Positions 1 through 8,356 of a stretch of 44,591 bases of DNA are shown here, one piece after another (position 1 is the first letter of the stretch; every line of letters starts with the position of its first letter). The notes below the pieces were generated by a model that was given only the letters and a program-made list of their open reading frames with translations, made no database searches and had not been told where the DNA came from. This stretch comes from Bryobacterales bacterium (GTDB lineage: Bacteria > Acidobacteriota > Terriglobia > Bryobacterales > Bryobacteraceae). A program made the translations under genes and the position numbers. The stretch lies in contig PMUP01000046.1 in assembly GCA_003166865.1 (NCBI GenBank), forward strand, positions 582 to 45,172, given 5' to 3'.

Positions 1-580
1 CCTTTGTGACCGCGAACACGCCGATGGCTGGCAAAAGCGCCGCGATTCCCAGACGGAAGTTGAGCGACAGGACAAACACGGCCACGCCCGTCATCAGAAA
101 CAGGCTGCTGAGAAACTGCATCAGGGCCTGAGCGACGAACTGATTCAGCTTATCGGTGTCATTGTTGACGCGCGAGATCAGGTCGCCGGTCTTGTTTTCG
201 GTGAAGAACGCCAGGGGCAGATCCTGCAGTTTCCGGAAGAGCTCATTGCGCACGCTAAACAGCACGCGCCGCCCCACGCCGCCCATGGTTAGGATTTGCG
301 TATAGCTGGCGATGATGCCCATCACGTAAACGGCCAGCAATAAGATCGAGGCGAGCAGCAGGCCGTGGCCGTCTTTCGGCCGAACGTAGGTATCCACCGC
401 TCGGCCGATGATGATGGGGCCCGCCAGTGTCGCGCAGGAACTCACCAGCATCGCGGCCATCGCGATCGCAATATAGCCGCGCTCGGGTCGAATCAACGGC
501 GCGAAGCGCTTGATCCCGGCGCGCAGGGACCGCTTCGCGCCAAATGCCTTGGTGGTTTCAAGCTTGTACTTCATAGACAT
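1..580 (-). CDS. ABC exporter half-transporter, membrane domain (3' part outside window)
   Basis: About 193 codons of a permease-ATPase half-transporter; the ATPase half lies beyond the left edge. The ATG at 580 gives MSMKYKLETTKAF; a second ATG at 574 is also possible. Hydrophobic segments follow near residues 35-60 and 75-95, and then the typical intracellular-loop stretch 'FTENKTGDLISRVNNDTDKL' of the type I exporter fold (ABC_membrane). The gene overlaps the end of the upstream half-transporter by 23 bp, so the two are very probably co-translated and form a heterodimer. Because the partner has a degenerate ATP site, this subunit should carry the catalytic Walker B glutamate; that part is not in the window. 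The exported substrate is unknown; lipid or multidrug export is the usual role of this class. Confidence 0.85.
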   Translation of the reverse strand, partial: MSMKYKLETTKAFGAKRSLRAGIKRFAPLIRPERGYIAIAMAAMLVSSCATLAGPIIIGRAVDTYVRPKDGHGLLLASILLLAVYVMGIIASYTQILTMGGVGRRVLFSVRNELFRKLQDLPLAFFTENKTGDLISRVNNDTDKLNQFVAQALMQFLSSLFLMTGVAVFVLSLNFRLGIAALLPAIGVFAVTK

Positions 581-2309
581 TGGTGCTCCGCTGCGAATCG
601 TAGATCTGCACGTATTCCGGCGAAGTCTCCATGAGCTTCGCGTGGGTTCCGGTGGCAAGCAACTCGCCTTCCATCAAAAGGAGGATCTGGTCGTAGTCTT
701 CAACCGAGGCGATCTTTTGCGTCACAGAGATCAGAGTAATGCCCGGATATTGTTCGTGGATGTTCCGCAGAATCGCGCGCTCGGTCCTGGTGTCCACACG
801 CGCGGTGAAGTCGTCGAGCAACAGCACTTTCGGATTCAGCGCCAGGGCGCGCGCCAGCATCACACGTTGCTTCTGGCCGCCGGAAAGTGTGCTTCCGCGC
901 TCCGACACCACCGTGTCCAGACCTTGCGGCAGGGTCCCGATAAAGTCATGCAGTTCCGCGGCTGCAATCGCCTTATCCAGGTCCTGGTCCGCGATGCTCG
1001 AGCTGAAGGCGATGTTCTCCCGAAGCGTCATGTTAAACACGATGCTGTCTTGAAACACAAAGCCTACCTGACGGTGAAGCGCTTCTTTGTCATAGGATTC
1101 GAGCGGCTCGCCATCATACGTGACGGTTCCCTCGGTCGGCTCCAGCAGCCCGATAAGCACGTATAGCAACTGCGTCTTCCCTGCGGCCGTGGGACCTATG
1201 ACAGCGGTTTTCGTGCCGCTCTTAGCCGAGAAAGAAACGTTCTTGAGGGCCTTCTTGTCGACGAAGGCGAGCGAAACGTTATCCACGGCGAGGTCGCCCT
1301 GGAGAGTTGGCGAGAGCGGGCCGGATTTCTTGGTCTCCGGCGCCATCAGAACCGCGCTCAAGCGCATGTAGGATGCGCCGGCCTGCGCCATCACGTTGCT
1401 CATGAAGCCCAGCAGGATGATGGGAAAGATGAGCAACGCCAGATAACTGTTGAACGCCGTGAAATCCCCGAGCGTCATGCTCGCCAGCATCACGAAGCGG
1501 CCGCCGAGCAGAAGAATGATGATGGTGGCTAGATTGACGGCCAGGGTGATGGCCGGGATCATGGCCGACATGATACGAAGGATCGCGAGGCCGATATCGC
1601 GGGACTCGATGTTGGCGGCAGTGAACTTTTCCGCCTCGAAGCGCTGCGAATTGAGGATGCGGACGAGCGTGGCTCCCAGGATGCTCTCATTAATGACACG
1701 GTTCAGCCAGTCGATGGCTTCCTGACCACGTTTGAACAGAACCCGGACTTTCCGCAGCGCGAAGAAAAAGGTTCCGCCCACCACGGGCACCACGCCCAGG
1801 ACGCTCAGGCCCAAGCGCCAGTTGATGGTGAGCAGCATCACGCTCGCGCCAACGATCAGGAAAAGCGAGGCAATGATCGTGGCCACCGCCTGGGAAACGA
1901 AGAGCTTGACGCCGTCGACGTCCGAGGTGAGATTCGTCAGGAGTTTGGCGGGCGTGAGCTTCTCGATGCTGCTATAGGACTGGGTGGCGATCTTAGCGGC
2001 CAATCGGGTGCGCAGGTCTCGCGCCACGCGCTCGGAGGCGTAGGTCTGCATGATGTTCTGCAGATAGTTCAAAGCGAACACCAGGAACGAGATGACGAAG
2101 AATTCGAGGACTACCGTGGAAAGCACAAAGGTCCGCTGCGTGTAGGCGTCGATGGCGTGCGAGATGAGTTTGGGCACTACCAGGGCAAGCCCGTTCCCGA
2201 AAATCGTCATCACGACAAGTGTGGCCACCAAGCCCCGGTATGGCTGGAGCAGGGCGAAAAGTCCTCCTCCTGGAGGCCTTCTTTGTGCACGGGAACCGTT
2301 TGGACTCAT
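558..2309 (-). CDS. ABC exporter half-transporter with degenerate ATP site (TM287-like)
   Basis: A full-length fused permease-ATPase of 583 aa. Six transmembrane segments occupy roughly residues 20-310 and the nucleotide-binding domain residues 340-575. Walker A is GPTAAGKT (about residue 370), the signature LSGGQKQR (about 473) and Walker B VLLLDD (about 495). The catalytic glutamate after Walker B is an aspartate, and the switch-loop histidine is replaced by glutamine in 'VTQKIASV'. This pair of changes is known from the degenerate-site subunit of heterodimeric exporters such as TM287/288. The signature motif is intact, so this subunit should complete the competent site of its partner encoded just downstream. 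Only 15 bp separate the start from a phage terminase remnant upstream, and no strong Shine-Dalgarno sequence is visible before the ATG at 2309. Confidence 0.92.
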   Translation of the reverse strand: MSPNGSRAQRRPPGGGLFALLQPYRGLVATLVVMTIFGNGLALVVPKLISHAIDAYTQRTFVLSTVVLEFFVISFLVFALNYLQNIMQTYASERVARDLRTRLAAKIATQSYSSIEKLTPAKLLTNLTSDVDGVKLFVSQAVATIIASLFLIVGASVMLLTINWRLGLSVLGVVPVVGGTFFFALRKVRVLFKRGQEAIDWLNRVINESILGATLVRILNSQRFEAEKFTAANIESRDIGLAILRIMSAMIPAITLAVNLATIIILLLGGRFVMLASMTLGDFTAFNSYLALLIFPIILLGFMSNVMAQAGASYMRLSAVLMAPETKKSGPLSPTLQGDLAVDNVSLAFVDKKALKNVSFSAKSGTKTAVIGPTAAGKTQLLYVLIGLLEPTEGTVTYDGEPLESYDKEALHRQVGFVFQDSIVFNMTLRENIAFSSSIADQDLDKAIAAAELHDFIGTLPQGLDTVVSERGSTLSGGQKQRVMLARALALNPKVLLLDDFTARVDTRTERAILRNIHEQYPGITLISVTQKIASVEDYDQILLLMEGELLATGTHAKLMETSPEYVQIYDSQRSTNVYEVQA

Positions 2310-2324
2310 AAAAGTTTGGTCAAC

Positions 2325-2684
2325 CTACAAGGAACGGATTTCTGCGGGAATACCAATAGCCTGAAACAAACCCCCGACACTGTCAAGGTTGGGCGAGTTC
2401 ACCCGGTCCCGTACCGGCGGGTTGGACGAGCCATTATGGAACACAGCGCGGTAGCGATCGCGATAGCCGGCAAGGAACTCGCGCACCAACTGCCAGTCTG
2501 TGCGCGATGCCGAGGACCTGTGGGCGTCGCCGGTGGAGTCGCCATACACGTCCACTTGTACAGGCGCATGGGAGCGACGAAACCACGGCTCAGCCCGTTT
2601 GAGGAACTCTTCGCACGCCGCCCCGGTGTTGGAATCGGGAAGCACGATTTCATCGAGGACATTCACCCACTCGCCGTAAACGGC
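2325..2684 (-). pseudogene. Phage terminase large subunit, C-terminal nuclease fragment
   Basis: The open frame begins right after a stop codon near 2687, so any start (for example the GTG at 2666) is internal to a former gene. The translation contains VYGEWVNVLDEIVLPDSNT, then VDVYGDSTGD, SASRTDWQLVREF and SSNPPVRDRVN. Their order is typical of the RNase H-like nuclease part of phage-related terminases (COG5362 type). The N-terminal ATPase domain is absent and no other phage genes follow, so this is a prophage relic. Identification rests on motif recall and is probable rather than certain. It sits 15 bp upstream of the ABC exporter gene and may have displaced its original promoter. Confidence 0.6.
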
Positions 2685-2797
2685 TTAGTGCAAAACCGTG
2701 GTTGGGAGGTTCGCTCATGAGGAGATGCTAGCCTCGAAGGTATTAGGGTCCAATCTAAGCTACGGGTGGCGCCTTCGGGAACCAAAAGGTGTAAGGC

Positions 2798-4285
2798 ATG
2801 AAAAGTGCACCGGCTTTGGTCTGGTTTCGGCAGGATCTGCGTCTATCGGACAATCCCGCCTTGGCCGCAGCAGTCGAGCGGGGCAGTTCGCTGATTCCGG
2901 TGTTTATCTGGGCGCCGGAGGAGGAAGGCTCTTGGCGGGCAGGGGCGGCCTCCGAATGGTGGCTGGGCCGGTCGCTTGCCGCGCTCAATGCGGAACTCGA
3001 AAAGCGTGGCTCGCGTTTGATCATTCGGCGTGGTCCAACCGGTAGAGCATTGAATGATCTGTTGGCGGAATCAGGCGCATCGGCTCTGTTCTGGAATCGC
3101 CGTTACGAGCCAGCGGGCGTCGCCCGAGACCGCGAGCTGAAGTCGAAGCTTCGAGAGAGCGGGATAACCGTTGAGAGCTTCAATGGCAATTTGCTGTTTG
3201 AACCCTGGATGATTCGAAATGCCAAAGGACAGCCATTCCGCGTTTTCACCGCATTCCGGCGCGCCTGTCTCAACAATTCCTTAGCGCCTCCTTCGAAGGA
3301 CCCGCCAAGAAAGCTTCCCTCACCTGAAAGCTGGCCACAGTCGTTAGAGGTTGCAGAACTCGGGTTAGAGCCAGCTATCGATTGGGCACGGGGGCTTCGT
3401 GAGACTTGGCAACCTGGCGAATCGGGCGCGAGGAGCCAACTGAAGCGCTTTCAGAATGAAGCCATTCAAGAATATCGGCTCGGACGGGATAAGCCTGGCA
3501 TTGCTGGCACATCCCGGCTCTCCCCGCACCTGCACTTCGGTGAGATTAATCCCGGTCAGGTTTGGCGCGCTGTCCTCGGGATCATGAACGGCGACGCGAT
3601 CGGCCACGCGGCCTGCGAGGCCTATCTCAGGCAAATTGGCTGGCGCGAATTTGCTCACCACCTCCTTTTCCATCATCCCGAATCCCCAGTGCAGGCGCTT
3701 CGACCTGAGTTTGCGGCGTTCCCTTGGAAGACCGATCCCGCGACTCTAAGAGCATGGACGCGAGGCAAGACGGGCTACCCGCTCGTCGATGCGGGAATGC
3801 GTGAGTTGTGGCAAACCGGCTGGATGCACAACCGGGTCAGAATGGTAGTGGCCTCGTTTCTCGTCAAAGACTTGTTGATTGACTGGCGGGAAGGTGCGGC
3901 TTGGTTCTGGGACACATTGGTAGATGCGGACCTGGCCAATAACACCCTAGGCTGGCAATGGGTCGCGGGCTGCGGCGCTGACGCGAGTCCCTATTTTCGA
4001 ATCTTTAATCCGGTCATCCAGGGAGAGAAGTTCGATCCCGCAGGCGGTTACGTCCGCCGCTGGGTTCCTGAGCTGGCAGGGCTGCCTGACGAATGGTTGC
4101 ACAAGCCCTGGAAGGCGCCGGAATCAATACTTGGCGAGGCTGGCGTAGACCTCGGAAGAACATATCCACTTCCAATCGTCGATCATGACGAGGCCAGAGA
4201 ACGCGCATTGGCAGCTCTGAAGAGCATGCAACGAAGTTGGAATTCGTTGCGTCGAGGACTGTCAGGTTCGATGAGCTCCGAATAA
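2798..4285 (+). CDS. phrB: Deoxyribodipyrimidine photolyase
   Basis: Flavoenzyme of 495 aa that splits UV-induced cyclobutane pyrimidine dimers with blue light. The N-terminal alpha/beta antenna domain starts with LVWFRQDLRLSDNPAL (residues 7-22). The C-terminal helical FAD domain holds 'QIGWREFAHHLLFHHP', 'GKTGYPLVDAGMRELW', 'WMHNRVRMVVASFLVKDL' and 'DADLANNTLGWQWVAG', followed by 'DASPYFRIFNPV'. These are the hallmark stretches of class I CPD photolyases, including the tryptophans used for flavin photoreduction. The length matches the family. AAGG stands about 10 bases upstream of the ATG. Cryptochrome-like members share these motifs, but the close match to bacterial CPD photolyases makes repair the likely role. 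It appears monocistronic. Confidence 0.95.
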   Translation: MKSAPALVWFRQDLRLSDNPALAAAVERGSSLIPVFIWAPEEEGSWRAGAASEWWLGRSLAALNAELEKRGSRLIIRRGPTGRALNDLLAESGASALFWNRRYEPAGVARDRELKSKLRESGITVESFNGNLLFEPWMIRNAKGQPFRVFTAFRRACLNNSLAPPSKDPPRKLPSPESWPQSLEVAELGLEPAIDWARGLRETWQPGESGARSQLKRFQNEAIQEYRLGRDKPGIAGTSRLSPHLHFGEINPGQVWRAVLGIMNGDAIGHAACEAYLRQIGWREFAHHLLFHHPESPVQALRPEFAAFPWKTDPATLRAWTRGKTGYPLVDAGMRELWQTGWMHNRVRMVVASFLVKDLLIDWREGAAWFWDTLVDADLANNTLGWQWVAGCGADASPYFRIFNPVIQGEKFDPAGGYVRRWVPELAGLPDEWLHKPWKAPESILGEAGVDLGRTYPLPIVDHDEARERALAALKSMQRSWNSLRRGLSGSMSSE

Positions 4286-4330
4286 CCATTGGAGCGAGCT
4301 TTGACGCACGACTGTGGGGCCTTGGTCGGT

Positions 4331-4534
4331 CTACTTATTCAAAACCCGATTCGCTTTGGCGTCGATCTTCTTTTTGTCAGATGCGCTCAGCTTGCCTTGA
4401 TGCTCCATTTGGGAGGCGCGTGCCTTTGCGTTGCGGGCGTGACTGGCATCCGGCATGGGATACTTTCGTTCCTTTGGAAGCCCAAATTCCGATTTTGGTT
4501 CGGCTTTCTTCTTCGCTGTTGTAAGTTTTGCCAT
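4331..4534 (-). CDS. Small basic conserved hypothetical protein
   Basis: A 67-aa lysine- and alanine-rich soluble protein starting MAKLTTAKKKAEPKS. The frame is open further upstream, but the ATG at 4534 is chosen because AGGAGA lies about 8 bases before it and the residues before it look non-coding. The central stretch FGLPKERKYPMPDASHARNA and the end 'KKKIDAKANRVLNK' resemble small proteins of unknown function seen in many soil bacteria; this is recalled, not searched. No signal peptide or membrane segment is seen. It converges with the photolyase gene (45 bp apart). Function unknown; the charge pattern would suit nucleic-acid binding, but that is only a guess. Confidence 0.7.
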   Translation of the reverse strand: MAKLTTAKKKAEPKSEFGLPKERKYPMPDASHARNAKARASQMEHQGKLSASDKKKIDAKANRVLNK

Positions 4535-4763
4535 AGTATCTCTCCTACGCCAACTTGCGAGCACGTCTGGCTCCACTTCAAAGGGGAGCCCTATAATGAA
4601 TTGCCGGCGATCAGTTCCGGACCGCTGGCGTCGGCTGCGAGCTTTATAAGGTAGAGGGCGGCGGGCATGGCATCCGGGCATGGCAATCGTCCCGGCTGAG
4701 CGATTACAAACCATTCATGGTTCGGTGGCTCCAGCAGGTTCTTGCGCGGGACTAAGGAACCGA

Positions 4764-5123
4764 TCACCACGCATCGGGGTCAGGGGCCCGGGTTGGGATG
4801 CGTGGGAGCATCTCTTCCCGGGTGGCTGCGTTGTAGGCAAACCACGCTTCGATCATGGAACTCTGCATCACATCGGCCTTCTGCACTCGGTCATAGGTGT
4901 CCGAGTTGGAGTGGTGGGTACGGGTACCGTACTCCAACCCATCCTGCTGGAAACCAATGCCGTTCAGGCCAATCCACGAAAAGGCGGACGAGTCCGTCCC
5001 ACCAGGGCTCGCGGTGGGTCTGAACTGATCCCCGCCAGAAACAGCAACGATATGCTGGTCCTTGATGGGCTCAATCCAGGACTTGAAGATGGCCGCCATC
5101 TGCGGACTACCCCCTGCCGACAC
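4764..5123 (-). pseudogene. M28-family metallopeptidase, C-terminal fragment
   Basis: The last ~120 residues of a secreted zinc aminopeptidase/carboxypeptidase of the M28 family. The conserved C-terminal block is visible as GGTDSSAFSWIG (a metal-ligand region), then 'LEYGTRTHHSNSDTYDRVQ' with the His-His pair, and a terminal helix 'NAATREEMLPR'. A stop codon lies a few codons upstream of the GTG at 5123. The signal peptide, the protease-associated region and the first metal ligands are missing, so the protein cannot be active. The truncation point is just upstream of the recombinase cassette, so insertion of that cassette may have destroyed the gene; the other half is not present downstream. 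Confidence 0.75.
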
Positions 5124-5423
5124 TCCGCGGAAGCGGCCGGAGTCTTATAAACGCACTATCTCACCATTCAATCGACCACAGGGACAGGGAATGGGGTGTT
5201 ACCCAGACACGAGCACTGGGTCCCCAGCGAGTCGGGATTTCTGTCCGTCTGGGGAGAGTTTTTACCCCCTCTATATATAAGGAAGCCGATGGGTAAATAG
5301 CCGGCCTGTTTCGGCGGGTTTTGAAGGGGTTCCCGCGAGTGTCGGTGCGATCCTAAGCGCTTTGTTCCGTGTGGTTTAAAGCCACGCGTTAGGGCCGCGC
5401 GCGCTGCCTCAGAACATCGTCTC
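5124..5423. other. Intergenic, left flank of the recombinase cassette
   Basis: No convincing coding frame. The stretch holds the AT-rich run 'ctctatatataagg' near 5269 in an otherwise GC-rich region, which could serve a promoter for the cassette. The left boundary of the cassette must lie here or at the M28 truncation, but no flanking direct repeat could be recognised by eye. Confidence 0.4.
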
Positions 5424-5750
5424 ATGGACAGGAATAAACGGCCTGAAGGTACACGCAAAGTACATCAAAGTACACCCAAAGTACCACCAAGTGCGGCGAA
5501 AGTACCGCAAATGCAACATTTACGGGCAACCGGGCAATTGGACTCGTTCTCCACAGTACCGCTGCCTTTCGAGATCCTGGCCTGGCCTAATTCAGAATGC
5601 GAAAAGGCCGTCCTGAGCGACTTGCATTCCGGGCCCCGGGGAGCGTCCATGGAACTGTGGTTTAGAGCCGCAGAAAGAATAGCCAAAACATGGACATGGC
5701 CTTGGTTCAGACGATGGAGGAGTTGCGCCGTCTTCCGGTCCCGGCGTTGA
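5424..5750 (+). CDS. Hypothetical cassette protein with KV-P heptad repeats
   Basis: A 108-aa frame starting MDRNKRPEGTRKV. Its N-terminal third contains three copies of a 7-residue unit (TRKVHQS, TPKVPPS, AAKVPQM) that coincide with the phased DNA repeat described separately. The middle, from about residue 45 ('PLPFEILAWPNSECEKAV' and 'MELWFRAAERIAKTW'), looks like a genuine globular sequence. The last ~20 codons overlap the DUF2924 gene, and the tail there looks like an out-of-frame reading. There is no clear Shine-Dalgarno sequence before the ATG. It is not a family I can name; its position at the head of the DUF2924-recombinase cassette suggests an accessory role. It may not be translated if the repeats are a DNA site only. 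Confidence 0.45.
   Translation: MDRNKRPEGTRKVHQSTPKVPPSAAKVPQMQHLRATGQLDSFSTVPLPFEILAWPNSECEKAVLSDLHSGPRGASMELWFRAAERIAKTWTWPWFRRWRSCAVFRSRR
5446..5515 (+). repeat. Seven heptamers (AAAGTAC) phased at 10.5 bp
   Basis: Direct repeats of AAAGTAC start at 5457, 5467, 5478 and 5499, with degenerate copies AAGGTAC at 5446, CAAGTGC at 5488 and AAATGCA at 5509. The intervals run 11, 10, 11, 10, 11, 10, which is exactly one helical turn each, so all units face the same side of the DNA. This is the geometry of a cooperative protein-binding array, such as a recombinase accessory site, iteron-like site or operator. It lies about 180 bp upstream of the DUF2924 gene. Confidence 0.75.
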
Positions 5751-6190
5751 AGAGAAAGTATCAGGAGGTTTTCGGTGAAGAGACCAAGTCGTCTCACAAA
5801 CAATATCTGTTCCGGCGTATCGCTTGGCAACTGCAGGCGCAAATGGAGGGCGGGCTGAGCGAACGTGCCGTTGACCGAGCCGTCCAGATCGCCGATGACT
5901 CAGACTTACGCAGTAGCGGGCCGAAAGGATTCTGGAGCTGGCCGCAACAGGCCCAGAAGATACAACCCCGGCCGCATTCTGGAACTCACCGGGATGGACG
6001 GCTGCCGAAACCGGGCACGCGGCTGACCCGACGCCACAAGGGACGCGACATAGTAGTCCAGGTGCTCGAGGAAGGCTTCGAGTATCAGTCGCGACATTAC
6101 GGTTCGCTGAGCGCCATCGCTCTGGTAGCAACTGGAACCCGCTGGAACGGCCTGTTGTTCTTCGGACTCACGGAGCGCCGTCGTGGGTGA
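5690..6190 (+). CDS. DUF2924 domain protein
   Basis: A 166-aa soluble protein whose C-terminal part, with LPKPGTRLTRRHKGRDIVV and 'VATGTRWNGLLFFGL', is characteristic of DUF2924. The N-terminal helical segment ('FGEETKSSHKQYLFRRIAWQLQ') is the other conserved block. DUF2924 genes are commonly found directly upstream of serine recombinases; no biochemical function is established as far as I know. Here the gene overlaps the recombinase start by 8 bp (GTGGGTGA), which implies translational coupling and a joint role in excision, integration or its control. The start could be the ATG at 5690 or the one at 5714 (MEELRRLPV); neither has a strong Shine-Dalgarno sequence. Confidence 0.85.
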   Translation: MDMALVQTMEELRRLPVPALKRKYQEVFGEETKSSHKQYLFRRIAWQLQAQMEGGLSERAVDRAVQIADDSDLRSSGPKGFWSWPQQAQKIQPRPHSGTHRDGRLPKPGTRLTRRHKGRDIVVQVLEEGFEYQSRHYGSLSAIALVATGTRWNGLLFFGLTERRRG

Positions 6191-7850
6191 ACATCAGCTC
6201 GAAGCGCCACGGCGCGTGCGTTGCGCCATCTATACTCGCAAGTCGACCGAGGAAGGTTTAGAACAGGCCTTCAATTCGCTCGATGCGCAGCGCGAGGCAG
6301 CCGTTGCCTACATCCAGAGCCAGAAGCACGTGGGGTGGACTTTGGTCGAGACGCGCTTTGATGACGGTGGTTTCAGCGGCGGCAACATGGAGCGTCCCGC
6401 GTTGCAGCAACTGCTGGAACAGATCGAAGCCCGCCAGGTGGATTGCGTACTGGTTTACAAGGTCGACTGGCTGAGCCGCTCGCTCCTGGATTTCGCCCGA
6501 TTGATGGACCGCTTCGATCAGCGCTCGGTCAGTTTCGTATCGGTGACCCAGCAGTTCAACACCACGACGTCACTCGGACGGCTGACGCTCAACATTCTTT
6601 TGTCCTTCGCGCAGTTTGAAAGAGAAATTATCAGCGAGCGCACGCGCGACAAGATGGGTGCCGCGCGGCGGAAAGGCAAATGGGTGGGAGGCACGCCCTT
6701 GTTGGGGTACGACGTCGCTCCGGCAGGCGGAAGTCTGGTAGTCAACCCAAGTGAAGCCCGCCGCGTTTGTGAGATCTTCGAACTTTACCGTAGCCATCGC
6801 TCGCTGGCTGAAGTGGTCGCCGAGCTATCCCAACGCGGCTGGATCACCAAGTCATGGAAGTCGCGAAGTAACGTCCGCCACACGGGACACCCGTTCACGA
6901 AGGCTTCTTTACGGATGCTGCTCTCCAACGCCACATACTGCGGCAAGGTGAACTATCGCGACGTGGTTTACCAAGGCGAGCACAAAGCCGTCATCGAACC
7001 GGCGCTTTGGGACGACATCAATAAGGACTTCTCCAACCGCCCCAAAGCACCCGAGTCTCCCAACATTCCGGTTCCGCAGAATGCCGCGCTGTCCGGTTTG
7101 CTGATTTGCAAACAATGCGGGCATCCGATGATTGCGACCTATTCGACTCGGAGCCAGCGACGCTACCGTTATTACGTATGCCAGACCGCGCGCGAGAAGG
7201 GCTGGAAGTTCTGCCAGACCAAGTCGGTCTCGGCAGACCTGCTGGAAGCCTCGATCGCGATCCAGCTTCGCTCCCAGCTAAGCGCCGCCCAAACACGCCA
7301 AGTTTTCAAGGTTTCAGACTCCCAATGGCAAGCCCTAGTCCGGGCGGATGCGGATGTTATTCCAGGAGTTATTCAGAGCTTGATCGAGCGCATTGACTAC
7401 GACGGGCCGACTGGTGCGGTGGCAGTGACCCTGCGTGCTCCTGTGAACTTCCCCATCGAAGGTCACCCGGTGGCGTTCGAATACAAGATTCCACGAAGGC
7501 GCGGACGCGCGCTCCCGGCCTTCCGGCTCCGCCCCGCAAGCGAAACACTCACGCGGCCGCCGCGCCTGGCGCGCCTGCTGGCGCTTGCCCACAAGCTCGA
7601 TGGCGTGGTTCGTACCGGCCAAGTAAAAGACTATGCCGAACTGGCGCGCTTGGCACATATTTCTTCGGCCCGCGTCGGCCAGATTGTCGTTCTCGGGCTG
7701 CTCGCACCCGCCATTCAGGAACACATCTTGTTTCTGCCAGCCGAGCAGGCCGGGCTTCTTGGTGAGCGCGAGTTGCGCCAGATTGCACGCGAACCCCGCT
7801 GGGACCTCCAACGCGCCCGCTTCGACGAATTGCTGGCTGCCCGCGACTGA
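6183..7850 (+). CDS. Large serine recombinase (resolvase/invertase superfamily)
   Basis: A 555-aa site-specific recombinase that cuts and rejoins DNA through a serine nucleophile. The resolvase domain (about residues 12-155) opens with AIYTRKSTEEGLEQAFNSL; Ser21 in YTRKS is the expected catalytic serine, and 'LSFAQFEREIISERTRDK' marks the end of the domain. A Recombinase domain follows at about 165-285. A zinc ribbon at about 310-345 carries two CxxC-type cysteine pairs (CKQCG, then CQTAREKGWKFCQ). The C-terminal ~190 residues, with 'LIERIDYDGPTGAV', are typical of the group found with DUF2924. The GTG start overlaps the DUF2924 stop. The gene appears intact, and two decayed relatives of its C-terminal part lie at 14.3 and 18.0 kb. 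Confidence 0.95.
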   Translation: MGEHQLEAPRRVRCAIYTRKSTEEGLEQAFNSLDAQREAAVAYIQSQKHVGWTLVETRFDDGGFSGGNMERPALQQLLEQIEARQVDCVLVYKVDWLSRSLLDFARLMDRFDQRSVSFVSVTQQFNTTTSLGRLTLNILLSFAQFEREIISERTRDKMGAARRKGKWVGGTPLLGYDVAPAGGSLVVNPSEARRVCEIFELYRSHRSLAEVVAELSQRGWITKSWKSRSNVRHTGHPFTKASLRMLLSNATYCGKVNYRDVVYQGEHKAVIEPALWDDINKDFSNRPKAPESPNIPVPQNAALSGLLICKQCGHPMIATYSTRSQRRYRYYVCQTAREKGWKFCQTKSVSADLLEASIAIQLRSQLSAAQTRQVFKVSDSQWQALVRADADVIPGVIQSLIERIDYDGPTGAVAVTLRAPVNFPIEGHPVAFEYKIPRRRGRALPAFRLRPASETLTRPPRLARLLALAHKLDGVVRTGQVKDYAELARLAHISSARVGQIVVLGLLAPAIQEHILFLPAEQAGLLGERELRQIAREPRWDLQRARFDELLAARD

Positions 7851-7975
7851 TTTGCAAGGCATCGCCGTTTCTTCACGGAGGTCTCGAAACCCGGCCAGTA
7901 TTGCCTTGCAATGTAGAGGAACGTTGAGTGATGAATGTCATGACCGCGGCAGCTTGCCGCCAAAGGAAAACACAC

Positions 7976-8305
7976 ATGACACCCACGAACAAATCCGCTG
8001 CCGCCCCACCGGCGATGGCCAACACCCACCCAGCTCGCGCCCCTAAGCGCACACCGGCGGACACGCCAGCCCGCCCGACCAAGAAGGCCGCTACACCCGA
8101 GCGTGGGACCAAGACGGCCAAGGTCCTTGCCCTTCTGAAGCGCCCTGGCGGCGCTTCACTTGACCAACTGCGCAAAGCCACCGGGTGGCAGGCTCACTCG
8201 GTTCGTGGCTTCTTGAGCGGCACGCTCAAAAAGAAGATGGGCTTGCGCATCGCGTCCAACAAACTAGAGGGCGGCCAGCGCACCTATCGCATCATCTCCA
8301 AGTAA
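7976..8305 (+). CDS. DUF3489 domain protein
   Basis: A 109-aa basic protein. The ATG at 7976 is preferred over an in-frame ATG at 7928 because AAGGAA stands about 7 bases before it. The first ~45 residues are a low-complexity Thr/Ala/Pro/Lys tail. The rest, 'TKTAKVLALLKRPGGAS', 'LDQLRKATGWQAHSVRGFLSG' split by no gap, then KKKMGLRIAS and the end 'GGQRTYRIISK', has the DUF3489 pattern, which looks like a small winged-helix DNA-binding fold. DUF3489 proteins recur next to DUF2924 and serine recombinases, so it probably acts with them as a DNA-binding accessory or regulator; this is inference. It ends just before a hairpin terminator. Confidence 0.85.
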   Translation: MTPTNKSAAAPPAMANTHPARAPKRTPADTPARPTKKAATPERGTKTAKVLALLKRPGGASLDQLRKATGWQAHSVRGFLSGTLKKKMGLRIASNKLEGGQRTYRIISK

Positions 8306-8313
8306 TTCCGCTC

Positions 8314-8356
8314 ACGCCGCCGTGACTTCTCCTAAGCTCGGCGGCGTTCCTCTCTT
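8314..8356 (+). terminator. Putative hairpin terminator after DUF3489
   Basis: Perfect 8-bp arms ACGCCGCC (8314-8321) and GGCGGCGT (8340-8347) around an 18-base loop, followed by a pyrimidine-rich run ending in TCTTT. The position 9 bp after the DUF3489 stop fits transcription termination. The T tract is weak. Confidence 0.55.

Noticed and set aside
2157-2720. 187-aa plus-strand frame
   Set aside because: Antisense to the exporter start and the terminase fragment, both of which have family motifs.
5446-5515. CRISPR array
   Set aside because: Units are 7 bp with 3-4 bp between them, far too short for repeats and spacers; no cas genes are present.
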